Positions 36,296 through 47,526 of a DNA stretch of 64,000 nucleotides are shown here, one piece after another. Origin of the DNA: Ptychodera flava (taxonomy: Eukaryota > Hemichordata > Enteropneusta > Ptychoderidae). Location: NCBI RefSeq assembly GCF_041260155.1, contig NC_091930.1:40833523-40897522 (forward strand), given 5' to 3'. Position 1 is the first letter of the stretch. The number at the start of each line of letters is the position of its first letter. The translations under genes and the position numbers were made by a program. The notes below the pieces were generated by a model that worked only from the letters and a program-made list of their open reading frames with translations, was not told where the DNA came from and searched no databases.

Positions 36296-37396
36296 TTTCA
36301 AGATGCTATCACTTTCTATGTCAGTAGCATTTGGACGCATGTTTTGTATGTCATCAAGAGGTTTCAATAGGATAACTCTATCATCAGGGGGTGATGTGTT
36401 AATAAATGTGAAGCCGCGTGAAGCTCTTCTTAGTCTCATTTGCATAACAAGGTAAACAGCTTCTTGAGCACTAACTGCAACATGATTAAGGAATTTGTTT
36501 CCTATATGCCTGACACTTTCTCTGATATCATGACATCCTTCCCTTGCTTCTTCCACAGCCCTACTGAGCAAATTACTCATTCCACGTTGAGCTTTACTAA
36601 TGTAAGATGCGATGTACATGGCACATGCATATGGATCAAGAATGAATTGAATGTCCATGTTTGCTCTCCAAGCTTTGAGTAGGGTTTCATTGTAGCTGTT
36701 AATTCTTATTTCATTTGGTGACCTCTTGAGGAATATTTTATCTGATGTTAGAGATGACTGTATTGCATTAATATAGGTTTGTTCATCAAGTTGTAGTTTA
36801 TTTAAGAATTCAGAAAAAGAAAGAGTTTCTCCAAATTGTAAATCAGTAACAACAGTCTTGATATTTTCATAGTGCTTTTGAAGGATCTGTTCTGTGCTTT
36901 CATCAGTATCCATTGGCAATGGCTGCAATATCATTGTTCTTGGCATAGGTGGCACAGGAAATCCAAATCTGCAAACACATTGGCCTTTTTTCTGACAGGT
37001 TTTTGCATGTCTGTGCATTTGATAATTTATCAATTCAGCGAAGGATTCATTACTGGTATCATTTGAACATGTAATATACTGATCTATGAATTGTGTGATG
37101 TCATCATCACTATTTTCACCATATTGTGGTGCATCTTTAATCCATACAAGCATGTGTATATGTGGTGATCCTCTTTGTTGGAATTCCACTCTGTAAAAGT
37201 AATCGTGTATTTCACCAATTGGATGATGTGAGCTCATTAGGAAATCATGCATAAATCGTTGAAATGAATAGTCAAAGTGTCGAGCACACGTAACAGGGTC
37301 AGATTTTATCAAATCAGATTTTGTATTCCAAGACATGTTCAATACATCGTCATCTGTGTATTCCTTGTTGTGAACTGTCCTTCCAAGAATTTTCAA
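36281..37396 (-). pseudogene. Helentron Rep (HUH endonuclease) domain
   Basis: The - strand frame gives KILGRTVH, then EFQQRGSPHIHMLVWI, where PHIH is the HUH metal-binding motif. Further on, AMYIASYISKAQRG carries the paired tyrosines expected at the nicking site of Helitron Rep proteins. Homology stops abruptly after DIESDSILK at about 36296, and the frame closes at once. The canonical continuation toward the helicase is missing. The frame joins the upstream part (37393-38153) through a one-base shift near 37400, where one T seems to be lost. HUH Rep proteins nick one DNA strand and attach through tyrosine in rolling-circle transposition. Confidence 0.88.
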
Positions 37397-38153
37397 TAGA
37401 TGTATCCATTAGATTCTGCTGATGAAAATGACATGAAAAATGTTGGAATACCAAGTTGACGTATCATGGCAAATATATCTTTCTTTGCACTCTCCCAGTA
37501 TGGTGGTGAACCTCTAAGTGTCTTCAACACTCTGAATCCCTCATCAAGTCGAACAATTTTATCAACATTTTGTGGTGATTGAAGCTCACCAGTTGTTAAT
37601 TTGCGGCCCTTCAGATTACATTTTCGCAAACATAATGTTGCCTTGTCTTTAATCTGCTTGATTTGTAATTTTTTTAGTTTAAAGAAAATGTTAGGCATCG
37701 ACATTGCAACTCTCCTATCTTTGTGTCGAAGTTCCCATTTACACAATGTACTATAATACAGGGACTATGCGTTTCTCTTGTCTGGGTGACCACAATATAT
37801 TGTTGGAAATGAGAGCTCCTCAGAATATTTGTCTTGAAATATTCCTAGTGGTTTATTGTTCTCGCCTGGTGCATAACAAACTGCGCCATCAGAGTCTGTG
37901 TGTTGATCATATAAAGGTGACAGCATTGTATCCAATGTGCCAGCAGGATGATCTTCCAATTTTATTTCTTCAGTCCAATTATCATCATCATCATGATCAT
38001 CATGATCATTACTGTCATCTTGTTTACATGTTTGTTTGTCAGACATGTGAGAATAATCATGATCGTCATTTTCCTCACAAAATTCCTGCCAATTGTGGTT
38101 TTCATCCTTTCTGCAAACAACCCAATCTGTAGATATTGTAATCAGTTCTGCTT
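37393..38153 (-). pseudogene. Helentron Rep N-terminal region (Helitron-like N)
   Basis: Reading on the - strand, an acidic stretch DDHDDHDDDDNW encoded by an (ATC)n run is followed by PTIYCGHPDKRNA. An in-frame TAG (near 37768) comes next, and the same frame continues with SLYYSTLCKWELRHKDRR and PNIFFKLKKLQIKQIK. The RKCNLKGRKLTTGEL and LRGSPPYWESAKKDIFAMIRQLG blocks that follow are characteristic of Helitron N-terminal domains. The stop is one substitution from CAG. The region is decayed but collinear with the Rep domain. Confidence 0.85.
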
Positions 38154-38762
38154 TTATAAGGGGCTATTTTTAACTAACCAATTAGCTGCTTGTAAGACTT
38201 TCACTGGTCTGACATTCTCTACCTGATAGGCATGACTATAGCTAATCTTTCTTTTAAATTTGACAGGTATTGTCTGCGATTCATTTAAAGTTCTAGGTAA
38301 TGTAGAGACAGTAGTTGATACATCAGCTATAACATTGACTATGTTACCTCTGAGACTAACTTGTCTACCTCTTGGCAATTCTCTTATTTGCATGAATGGA
38401 ATGCGTAAGGCAACAAGTCTTTCTTCTAGTGGATGTAACTGTAACTCGGGGGGAATTAATGGAAATGACATGTTATTGGCCACAGAACAAGGAGGCAACT
38501 TTGACTCTTTTAAATATGAATAACAAGTTTTACATAATGGTGCCATATCATTATCTGTAGCCTGAGATGATGCAAAGGTGTTTAACTTTTCTTTAACATT
38601 ATTGTAGTTCAAAACACTTTCTCTGTACCACAGCTGTTGGCAGCACACACATACAAAATTTGGGCCATTCTGAACTGCACCGTGAAAAATTTGTATCAGC
38701 TCTTCAATAGATTTGGCAGCACTACATCTTCTGTTGTTTAGTTTGTTTAATCTATCTCTCAT
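38154..38762 (-). pseudogene. Helentron zinc-finger / DUF6570-like region
   Basis: The frame has FVCVCCQQLWY..CKTCYSYL, a four-cysteine zinc-binding pattern. It is followed by ERLVALRIPFMQIRELPRGR and VSLRGNIVNVIADV, the landmark of the DUF6570-type segment found upstream of Rep in Helitron proteins. It ends KNSPL at a stop created by a one-base loss. The alternative frame continues IKAELITISTDWV into the next part. Confidence 0.85.
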
Positions 38763-39417
38763 TTGTCTCTCTCTCTATATGATTTATCAGTTCTTTTAAT
38801 ACTTTTAATATTGGCATCTCTGATCTTTTCGCTTTCCCTGAAGACCTGGTCAGTTCTCTTTGTCTTTTTAGCATTAGCATTTCTTTCCCTTTCATTTTGT
38901 CTGTACTCATCATCACACCGTCTTAATTTCTTTGACTCCCTATTTCTCTTGTTTTCAGTTTGTTTATATACATCATCACTTCTCTTTGTTTTCTTAGCAA
39001 TTACATTCCTTTGTCTTTCAGTTTGTCTGTACTCATCATCACACCGTCTCAATTTCATTGATGTCCTGTTTCTCTTGTTTTCAGTTTGTTTATACACATC
39101 ATCAGCTCTCATAGTTTTCTTAGCATTGACATCTCTTTGCCTTTCAGTTTGTTTATACACATCATCAGCTCTCATAGTTTTCTTAGCATTGACATCTCTT
39201 TGCCTTTCAGTTTGTCTGTACAGCTCATCAGTTCTCATAATTTTCTTAGCATTCATATCTCTTTGCCTTTCAGTTTGCCTGTATGCTGGATCAGCTCGTT
39301 TATTTTGCTTGGCTGTTAAATCTCTTTGCTTTTCGCTTTGCCTAAACTCTATTTGTTCTCTCTTTCTCTCTTGGCAATCATGTCTCTCTGTTTCTCTATT
39401 TCTCTATAATTTACACA
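38763..39417 (-). pseudogene. Basic/acidic 21-residue repeat array of the Helentron protein
   Basis: Roughly ten tandem units of 63 bp encode a 21-residue motif approximating DVNAKKTMRADDVYKQTERQR, charged and probably helical. The DNA is itself a minisatellite, and open frames on the + strand (such as the hydrophobic 38763-39641 frame) are its shadows. The array breaks frame once near 39350. Similar RxxxYRxxERxR repeats are common between the N-terminus and the zinc finger of Helitron proteins. Confidence 0.75.
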
Positions 39418-39474
39418 ATGTTCATTTGCGGCATAGAAGATTCTCTGTTTGTACTGGTCCAAAACTGTTTACAT

Positions 39475-39960
39475 TTATTGCTTGTGACAAATTTGCTCTG
39501 TGCTTTGCAGAAAGTCATAGTGACCACTATCAATTTCTCCTTCAACACGGATTGCATGATACAAAAGATGTATACTTACAGAAGAATTACCAACAGTCTC
39601 TAATGGTTCACTTAAAGTGTCAAGATGAACTGCAATATTAATGTTATATGCAAGCGCTGCAGCATTTATTTCAATGTCCCCTCCATAAGTTGCATTACCT
39701 GGTTCAGATCTGGACATATACTGCCTATAGTCATCTTGAGAGACAATATGCCATCTTTCATATTCACCTTTAATTGGATCCTCATATCTGTCCCAATGTT
39801 CAATTACATAGTCAACAGTATGTACTCTTATTGCATGATGATGATCTTGTGTTCCATAGAGTCCTAGACTTATAGCACGGAACAAGCAATTACCATCACC
39901 TTCGACATTAACCTTTGTGTAACATCTGTGAGGAGTCTGCAACTGTCTTTTCGTTGCATG
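39475..39960 (-). pseudogene. OTU-type cysteine protease domain of the Helentron
   Basis: The - strand frame has EGDGNCLFRAISLGLYG, with the catalytic cysteine in the conserved DGNCLFRA block. IEINAAALAYNINIAVH and finally DSGHYDFL follow, supplying the histidine. That is the ordinary OTU layout in about 150 residues. OTU domains are known accessory parts of Helitrons in several animals. No ATG is obvious, and the frame extends upstream to VHATKRQ. The domain itself looks intact. A stop separates it from the repeat array, so it could be a separate product. Its role is unknown: deubiquitination or self-processing are inferences. Confidence 0.85.
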
Positions 39961-40268
39961 TACAATTTACTTCTTTCATTTTTTGCTTTTATGCTCAGTT
40001 TTTTTACTCTCATTGTACTTTTATAGTAACGTTGTGTTATGGGTGTGCTTAATATTATAATAAGTTCTTACAGTCAATTCAAGCACTTGTATGGAAGAAA
40101 AATTAATAATTTGACTGATGTTGCTTATTGCTTCCTTGATTTCTTCTGATGCTATGAAAAGTGAAACCTTAAAAGTTGAAGTATTGATGAAAGAATGATT
40201 GTGTTTGTTGAGATTGTAGACTATGAATGTGTTATTGCTTGTCAATATTGTGCAGTTTAGACGTTGAA

Positions 40269-40342
40269 CCCTTTCACTACAAAATTTAGGTCCAACTTTA
40301 TTGGGGAAGCTGGACCTAGACAGAAAAAAGCAGTTAAAAGGG
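40269..40342. mobile_element. Tiny piggyBac-like remnant with CCCTTT ends
   Basis: TTGA|CCCTTTCACT at the left and AGTTAAAAGGG|TTGT at the right, 74 bp. The ends resemble the CCCTTTGA termini near 4628-5272. The central inverted pair AGGTCCA..TGGACCT adds a hairpin. Weak evidence. Confidence 0.35.
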
Positions 40343-40785
40343 TTGTCAGTTATAAGTAGACAATGATAGAATGTGGTATGACTGTTCTTGTTTATTATGA
40401 AGTAAATGAATGCCAATTTTCAGAAATTGTAGAGAAATGTCAGTCTTCCTTATATATTCAGTACGCTGAAGTAATTCTATTTGATTGCAAATAATCTGCC
40501 TGTAAACAATACTCTTGTTTCCTATCAGGAAGTAAATGATAGAGCACTAACTTGTGTGCTGTTAAATATTCACGGTATAATTTCACAATGTACACTGAGG
40601 AAGACAAAGACAAAACTTTACTGCCTTATTTTTTTTCTTCTACAAGTTAATACTGAATATTATCAATGTCAAATCAGTTGTGATCTAAATGCGAAATTAA
40701 CCACAACAGTGTTTGCTCAAAGTACTATCAGCAATGTTGTAACCAATGCTTGTTGACTATCAATTTGTGATCTTGAACGCGCCTC

Positions 40786-41027
40786 TACAGGCAGTCTGTA
40801 CCGTCTATGGGCAACTGTGCCTCAACTGGGCAGTCTGTGCCTCTTATAGGCAAGTGATTGTGTTGTACCCCTTTGGGCAAGTTATTGTTTGCGCCTCCTA
40901 TGGGCAAATGATTATTGCGCCTCCTATGGGCAAGTTATTATTGCGCCCTTCCTATGGGCAAGTTATTATTGCGCCTCCTGTGGGCAAGTTATTGCTGTGC
41001 CTCCTATGGGCGAGTGAATTTTCACCA
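40786..41027. repeat. Minisatellite, about 28-bp unit, about nine copies
   Basis: Units approximate GCGCCTCCTATGGGCAAGTTATT. The early copies are diverged (TCTACAGGCAG, CTATGGGCAACTGTGC) and the central copies nearly identical. A 103-codon frame across it is a repeat artefact. No function is evident. Confidence 0.85.
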
Positions 41028-41100
41028 CGTATATGGCCTCCTGGTATAATCTGTTAAAGAAACAAAAAATCAAAGTAAGACATCCATTGCATCCTGTTAA

Positions 41101-42072
41101 GGTGGTTGGAAAGGCTAGAGCGTCAGTTATAAACTTCAATAAAACTATGAAAATATAAAAGTAGTCAACATTCTCTGTGGAATAAAAAAAACTAGACATT
41201 TGGGCACAAAGGCATTGCAGAGTTATAACCTGTTGAAACTTCTGAAAAACTGACCAAATAAGAAGAAGTTGGGGAGTCCTTAGTGTATTAACTATGGTAG
41301 AGGTCCCCTAGCTTTTAATAAAATGTTTGAAAAGGGAAAGTCATTATTTGCTGTTTTTCAGGAAAGTTTGACAAGGCGGTGCTGGCATTCAGAGTGAGTG
41401 ACTGCTATTGTAAATGCATTTTTAGATTCTTTGAGTGTCAAAGAGGTGTCAAAAGTGAGATTAACCAAAAAAACTGCTCTGTGACTTCAAAAGAGGGGTG
41501 CAAAAATGGCTTGTTTTCAACATTTTTGACAGAATAACAGTTTTCCTGCATAATTGTATACCAATTTAATGCAACCTTTGAAATGAGATATGGACATGGA
41601 ATTTTTACAGCCTATTAATAAGGTTACAGATAAGATTTGTATGGCACAATTTTTCTGTATTTGAAGTACTTTTTGAAAAATCACATTTTGAAATTTGAAA
41701 GAATTTTTAACAATTTTTTGATATGTAAACCCATGTAAAATCATAAAAACACTTTTTATTTACAAATCCTGCCGTACAAATCTTACAATAAATGGTGTCA
41801 ACATATTTATAACTAATTTGGTAATATTAATACTATCCAATTATTATTAAATTCAAATATGTAAAAAAAATATGAAAAATTAAATTTTAATATTTACTGG
41901 TGTCATATTTCAAAATCATGGCTGCAAATATACAATTTTCATATTCTTTGGAGAAAGTATTAACTAAGGGAGTTATCCTGAAAATTTGAACTAAATATCT
42001 TGATTCTAACACTTGAAACTTGACATTAACTCTGAGAAAAGAATTGGTGCAAAAATAGCCTTTCCAACCACC
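41101..42072. mobile_element. TTAA-target TIR element F (972 bp)
   Basis: GGTGGTTGGAAAGGCTA at the left and its exact complement TAGCCTTTCCAACCACC at the right, each bordered by TTAA (41097-41100 and 42073-42076). The body is AT-rich with no transposase. The intact 17-bp TIRs and TTAA duplication show cut-and-paste insertion. Confidence 0.85.
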
Positions 42073-42076
42073 TTAA

Positions 42077-43829
42077 ATATACATATTTGTACCAGTGAAA
42101 AAAATTGGCAAAAAAGATGAATTTGATGTTTTACAACATGTAAAGAACTTATTCCATTTTTTTCATGGAAATTATTGACCAACAAGTTCATCATTGATGA
42201 CACGACACCATTCCTACAAAGGCAAGTTTGCATGACATTGGTCCAGGTATGTCAGACATATCTTTGTGAATGGCCACAAAATATAACATAATGGCTGCCT
42301 GATGGCATTGATAGTATCAAAGAACAAATTGAAATCGGTTTGGGCATGTCTGAAATATCTACCTAGATGCCTGAATGCACACACAATGAAAAGCTGCATG
42401 GACTAACAAAGAATGGCAAAAGTGAATGAACTCACACAAAAAAATATGTGGATTTAATTGGAATGTCCTAATGAATGCCCTGTGGTGATGTAATCATCAA
42501 TAGACCACTTCTGCAAATGAAAAAAAAACATAACACCAAGGATTAAAATGACCACTGTCATAAATTTTGTTGACTCCATGAAGTGCCATATCATTTACTA
42601 GAACAGTGATACAACATTATCGAAAGCTCTGTTAACATTTCTCACACAACTTCCATGTCCAACAATCTCTTCAAATAGCTATCTTAATGTTTTTGATGTG
42701 TGTATGACATGTGATTTTGTTTTAATGAAATATAAGGGCAACACACGGATGTAAATCTCATCAAATTAAGTTTATCTTTTAGGACCCATTTAAACCTCAT
42801 TAGTTCACTCATAGAGTATACTTTTCATGAATAATAAATGAATTCATGGTTTATCATCACTTTGTCCTGTGACATTTCATCACATTACCATTTTGTCCTC
42901 ATAATGATTCATTCAACACTCAAAGCTGGATAAGAAAGGGCACTAAAATTAATCTGCATATACTAAACTTGTGTAATTTTTTACAAGCTGTACTTTAGAA
43001 AATTGTCAAAATTTACAGGATGGAAAGTCAGGAAATCTCCACACTACACACACACACTAATTGATCAGTTCCTACCAGCCGACAGGCTTTATTGATCTAT
43101 CAACAATTACAGTGGTGGCCTACTCACAGGATCTTGCAAGCAATATTTGTCTGGAAGTTATGAATATGATGAATAAATGTCATTTTTTCATTATACAAGC
43201 CTTCCCACCTATGGGGTGGACCATTTGATATCCTGGGGGGGGGTCTGGAAGATTTTTGGGGGCATTTTACATTCTTATTCGCTTTTGATGGCAACGCATT
43301 TTCCAAGCAAAGTCTTTGCCACTGAGTACCAACCATCGAAATTCAGTAGCTTGTCCCACATTATAGGAAACTAAAAAAGTATGTAAATGATCAGACATAT
43401 TATTATGACGATATCATGAAAATATTACCTGAAACCCTTTCGGAGCACCACAACAGACCCTATACACAAACAATAATAGTAACTATTCATCATTGCTACC
43501 AGTGTACCTAGAATATCCATGTCCCCGCGACATCTACGAGAACGAAAACTATTGCCCAATCTAAAATCCCTAACCCTAATCTATGGCTTTGCCACGACAA
43601 AATTAGGTGCCACGACAAAATTAGCCTAACCAGCCTATGACTCTCGTCGATTGTCACAAAACAATCTTTACGTGGACTATTTTTATGAAATAGTAATAAC
43701 ATTGACACCAGTCAAGTTGTTATTCTTCGTGCAGGACCTCTCGTGTACGCTAAGGGATACGCTGTCGGCCGGACCCACGTGGGTTTTGGAGACAGTGCAG
43801 CGTACACAGAAATCTACCCAACCTAGCTA
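42077..43829. other. Non-coding region, nothing recognised
   Basis: Only short chance frames are present. A weak inverted pair GTGTACGCT..AGCGTACAC lies at about 43744-43809, just before the next TIR element. No RNA gene or domain is seen. Confidence 0.45.
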
Positions 43830-44269
43830 GCTCTGCGTACCGTGCTGTGTGTTTCAGGTGTTACACGGCCCCACCACATCTAATGGATGAATTCTACAGA
43901 GGAGCCAGCGTAGCTGACATTGGCGCACGCCAAGAAAACATTTAATCACAGAACAGTGAAGCGTAAAGTAATGGATTCTTTCAATCATGCTACAGACTTT
44001 TTAAGGTTTGTGACAGAGGGCCTTGTCTGCCTTCTTACAATGAAGCAACTACAGCTGTCATCTCTGAACAGTCGACCCCAAGACTCACTTTATAATGAGC
44101 CAACAAACGTGCGCCAGAAAATCTCAAAAGCCGTTGCTCAAAAAATATGGGTCTAAATCAATACAAAGGATTTGGAAGACCTCATTAGACTAGATGAAAG
44201 ATGTGATGATGTAGATGATAGTGGCGGGGGCCGTGTAACGCCCGAAACACACAGCAGGGTACGCAGGGC
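43830..44269. mobile_element. TIR element H with about 43-bp inverted ends
   Basis: The left end GCTCTGCGTACCGTGCTGTG continues through TTTCAGGTGTTACACGGCCCC. The right end is the near-exact complement, GGGGGCCGTGTAACGCC..GGTACGCAGGGC. The interior of about 350 bp contains a short open frame without a domain. No clean target duplication. Element I begins 21 bp to the right. Confidence 0.7.
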
Positions 44270-44290
44270 AAGAGCCGACCGTACAAATCT

Positions 44291-46773
44291 CCCTTACGGA
44301 AAACCTATGTCCACAGTAGATGAGAGTAGATCTACGGACCGTCTGCAGTAGACTTTATGTAGATCTACATCAGGGTTTTGTAGATGAACAGCCACAGCAG
44401 TTTGTCTACATGAAGCTTTGTCTACAGATATTGTCCACACCAGACATGACTATGTCTACATTTCACACTAACTTCGTCTACGCTTGATCTACACTGATCT
44501 ACCGTCCAGTCTAAGGGAGTTTCATCTACAAAATTCACTAAGGCAAAAAAAGACTCATCTACTTCTACTTCAAAAATCACCATCTTGTCTACATTTAATC
44601 TAATGTACTGTTTCTTGCTGTATACTATGTCCAACAATCCAATCCCTTCAAATTCTATGATTGGCAAACTGCAGGATCCATGCGAGAAGGCATCAGTAAA
44701 AGACAAGACATTTTACCTTACATTTGAATATATACTGTACAACAATAGAGAGAAGAAATTAGTGAATTAATTTTTTTTTCATCCTAATGAAGGCACTCCT
44801 GTTTAACTCGAGGAACACAAATGCAAAATATCACAGGAATCAAACTACAATTTTGTGGTAAAGTTAAAAATGTAAAGATTATCCAGTAATTAATTTTTGA
44901 AAAAGTGACTTTAAAGTGAATCACAATAAAAAGAATAAAAAAATCAATGTTTTCATTGATACTTTCTTCAGATGGGTCAATACAGTTGCATCTAACCACG
45001 GGCCGGACCCTGATCTAATATTCGTAAGTTTTTTTCTTGGAGTTATGTGACTAATTACAAAACTTCATAAATATGCAAGTGAGCTATTTGTTAATTGATA
45101 ACTTTATTTCCTCGGCTTCATATCCAGCAAACAATCAAACGAACCTGTTTGATATCCCAGCTGCTTTTAATTGTAAAAAATAAAATCAAAACTATCCTCG
45201 TATAAAACTTTCTGAGTATCATTGAGTCACTTCTGAATCGTGTAAAAATCAGCAGCCACGGCCCTATCTCTCAGTCAACTTACAAATAATTGTATTGACA
45301 TTGTTATCATTGCCATGTAACAGATAAGACTACATAATACATTACACAGTGTTATTTTGGCAATGACATTTCAGTACACATGCATAACACAAGTCAGCTT
45401 TAAAAATTACCAGTACTGCTTTAAGTAATTTTTTCACCTGAGCGACGTATTTTCTTGCATTTTCATGGAGAGTTCGCGCATGGACTGATCTCCCCACCAC
45501 CTTTCAGCCTCCACCTCTTGCTCTTTTAGAGCAAATGACCTTGTAACTGGCTTCGATTTCCGGGTCAACTGTGAGAGTTGACCTTATGCGCATGCGCAAT
45601 CAGAAGGCGCCATGTTTTCAACGGTTCAGCATATCAATGCATATCGGGGAGAGAAGCCAGCCTGCTCACCATTCGTACTTCAACAAATCTTATTTTTCAA
45701 GCACATTTTCGTCATCTGTACACCGTGGAAACAATGTGACATCAATTCTGATATGCATAGAATGTGTTCCGATCGAGAATTACATCGGGTTGAGACATAG
45801 GTTGGCATCGATAACTTGACGATGGCAGTGCCTCTACACTGCCAGTATACAGCTGTACTGGTATTGCGGTAATTGTAATGCAACTTGTAAGGTAGGCCCG
45901 TGAGGTAGGCAAGGTTTGTTGATCGCCTGTTTTAATACCACGACCATATGAATTTTGATTGTGTAACATGTAGAATATTTCAGTTCTAAATTTTTTAATA
46001 AAGCGTCGTTGAATGTACTGAAATGCTTTGTATGCAGTTTGTTCTGTTAATCATGTAATGATGTATGTACAGTTGAGAAAGATTTTGAAAAATTTGAGTA
46101 GGCCTAAGCATGCACAATGTTCTACTCTCTGTTTCGACCTGAATACCACTCATGATCGGTCATTGAATGATTGATTTTTCCAGCGTGAGATATCTCATAT
46201 TATGCAAAGGTCCATTGATACCATGGTCCTCAGTGAAGTTGCCACCAAATTACATCCAGAGGATGTTGTTGTGATATGCAATATTGTGATACTCATCATG
46301 AACTGCAGCCCTAGCCTGTGCTACACCATGGCCATCGGTCAATTTTTAAAGTCTAAAAATTGATTGACATGTTAACATACTTACATTTTCATTTTCAACA
46401 CTTTTGCAAGATCTCCATGCCTCACTAATTTCTTGTTCTTTGTCTAAGCTATCTTATACGTAATTTATTCCATCTACATCTTGTCTACCTTTCATCTACA
46501 TTTTATCTACTCTCTAAACTATGACCTGATGATTAATATGCACAAAAGTAGACGAAGCAACAGATCTACATCTTGTCTACATTTCATCTACCTGAGATCT
46601 AAATTTTATCTAATTTTTCATCCCCATTTTGTCTACATTTCATCTACTCTCGGAACTATGACCTCATTAGTATGCACAAAAGTAGATGAAGCAGTTCATC
46701 TACTGCCCAATTAAAATAAAGTCTACTGTAGATCTAATGTGGACTAGATGTAGATCTCAATTTTCCGTAAGGG
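44291..46773. mobile_element. 2.5 kb element I with sub-terminal GTAGAT/ATCTAC arrays
   Basis: CCCTTACGGAAAA at the left and TTTTCCGTAAGGG at the right are perfect 13-bp inverted ends. The outer 250-300 bp on each side are packed with the hexamer GTAGAT or ATCTAC (for example GTAGATCTACATCAGGG, CTTGTCTACATTTCATCTAC). Many copies of a short motif inside both ends are typical of transposase-binding sub-terminal arrays in hAT, CACTA and similar elements. No transposase frame is found, so it is non-autonomous. The core contains a TGCGCATGCGCA palindrome. No clear target duplication. Confidence 0.7.
45587..45598. promoter_or_regulatory. Perfect NRF1-type palindrome
   Basis: TGCGCATGCGCA is the consensus palindrome of NRF1. 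An ATG in the context GGCGCCATG follows 14 bp later (45612) and opens a 62-codon frame of no recognised family. It could be a fortuitous or transposon-borne promoter inside element I. Similar GCGCATGCGC cores lie at 13599 and 53544. Confidence 0.4.
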
Positions 46774-46794
46774 CTATGCCATGAAAAAGTCAAG

Positions 46795-47174
46795 TTCGGA
46801 ACTACAGCTCCCAGTCGCGATCGAGTCACAGTCGCGCTCCTTCTCAATTCTTTTGATGCATGTACCGTACTATTCACTTTCTCAACCGTAAACTCAAAGC
46901 GTCCAAGTCAAATCGTGGTATCGAACAAAGGTGCATACATCAAATCACGACATAGAATCAACACATCACACACAAATTACTTTGAATTACTTACCGACAC
47001 CACACCGACAGTCCATCAAAATCACGCTTCAGAATTTGTACAGCAAAAAGCCGGATAAGCGTACTCACAGCACAGAAAGGCTGTGGAGACAAGCGAAGAA
47101 CTATGTGCTCGTTATGATACGCGGTATAACTTGATTTACGCGACGATGGCGGGGAGACGAAATGTACAAGTACA
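46795..47174 (+). promoter_or_regulatory. Candidate promoter and first exon (ZNF143-like motif)
   Basis: AACTACAGCTCCCAGTCGC near 46800 resembles the ZNF143/Staf promoter motif. About 345 bp later ATGGCGGGGAGACGAAATGT (47146) reads MAGRRNVQVQ and reaches a donor-like ACA|gtaagt at 47174/47175. No downstream exon can be identified, because the following sequence is a 1.4 kb foldback element. It may be a real first exon or chance. Confidence 0.25.
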
Positions 47175-47445
47175 GTAAGTGCAGTAAGACTGGCTTTATG
47201 CCGCTAGGGTTTGTGGGTAAAATGTATCCAGCTGTAGCCAACCTGGACAAGCACATTTCACAGCGCCCTCAAACAGTCGATTGTTTTCACTTGTCATACG
47301 CGGCGTAACAGAAAAATTAAAACTTTCATAACTTCATTAATATCCAAGCCACGCCCACCAAAACCTTTTCAGTTCTAGCCATTTGAATTCTGAAGATGTC
47401 TACCAAATTTGACTGAAATACGTTCAGCCGTTTTTGAGAAAATGG

Positions 47446-47484
47446 ACCAACAGACAGACAGACAGACACACAGACAGACAGACA
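47446..47484. repeat. (CAGA)n microsatellite in the left arm
   Basis: A short CAGACAGA tract with one CACA interruption. The mirrored GTCT tract is at about 48376-48422 in the right arm. Confidence 0.85.
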
Positions 47485-47526
47485 TCGCTGCGACATATGC
47501 CCACGTGTTCACACGTGAGCAAAAAA

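Noticed and set aside
38763..39641. 292-codon + strand frame rich in LSVCLYSSS repeats
   Set aside because: It is the antisense shadow of the 63-bp repeat array of the Helentron protein and of the OTU domain.
40786..41057. 103-codon protein with YGQVI repeats
   Set aside because: The frame follows from a 28-bp minisatellite whose units vary in length and break the frame. No start or splice context.
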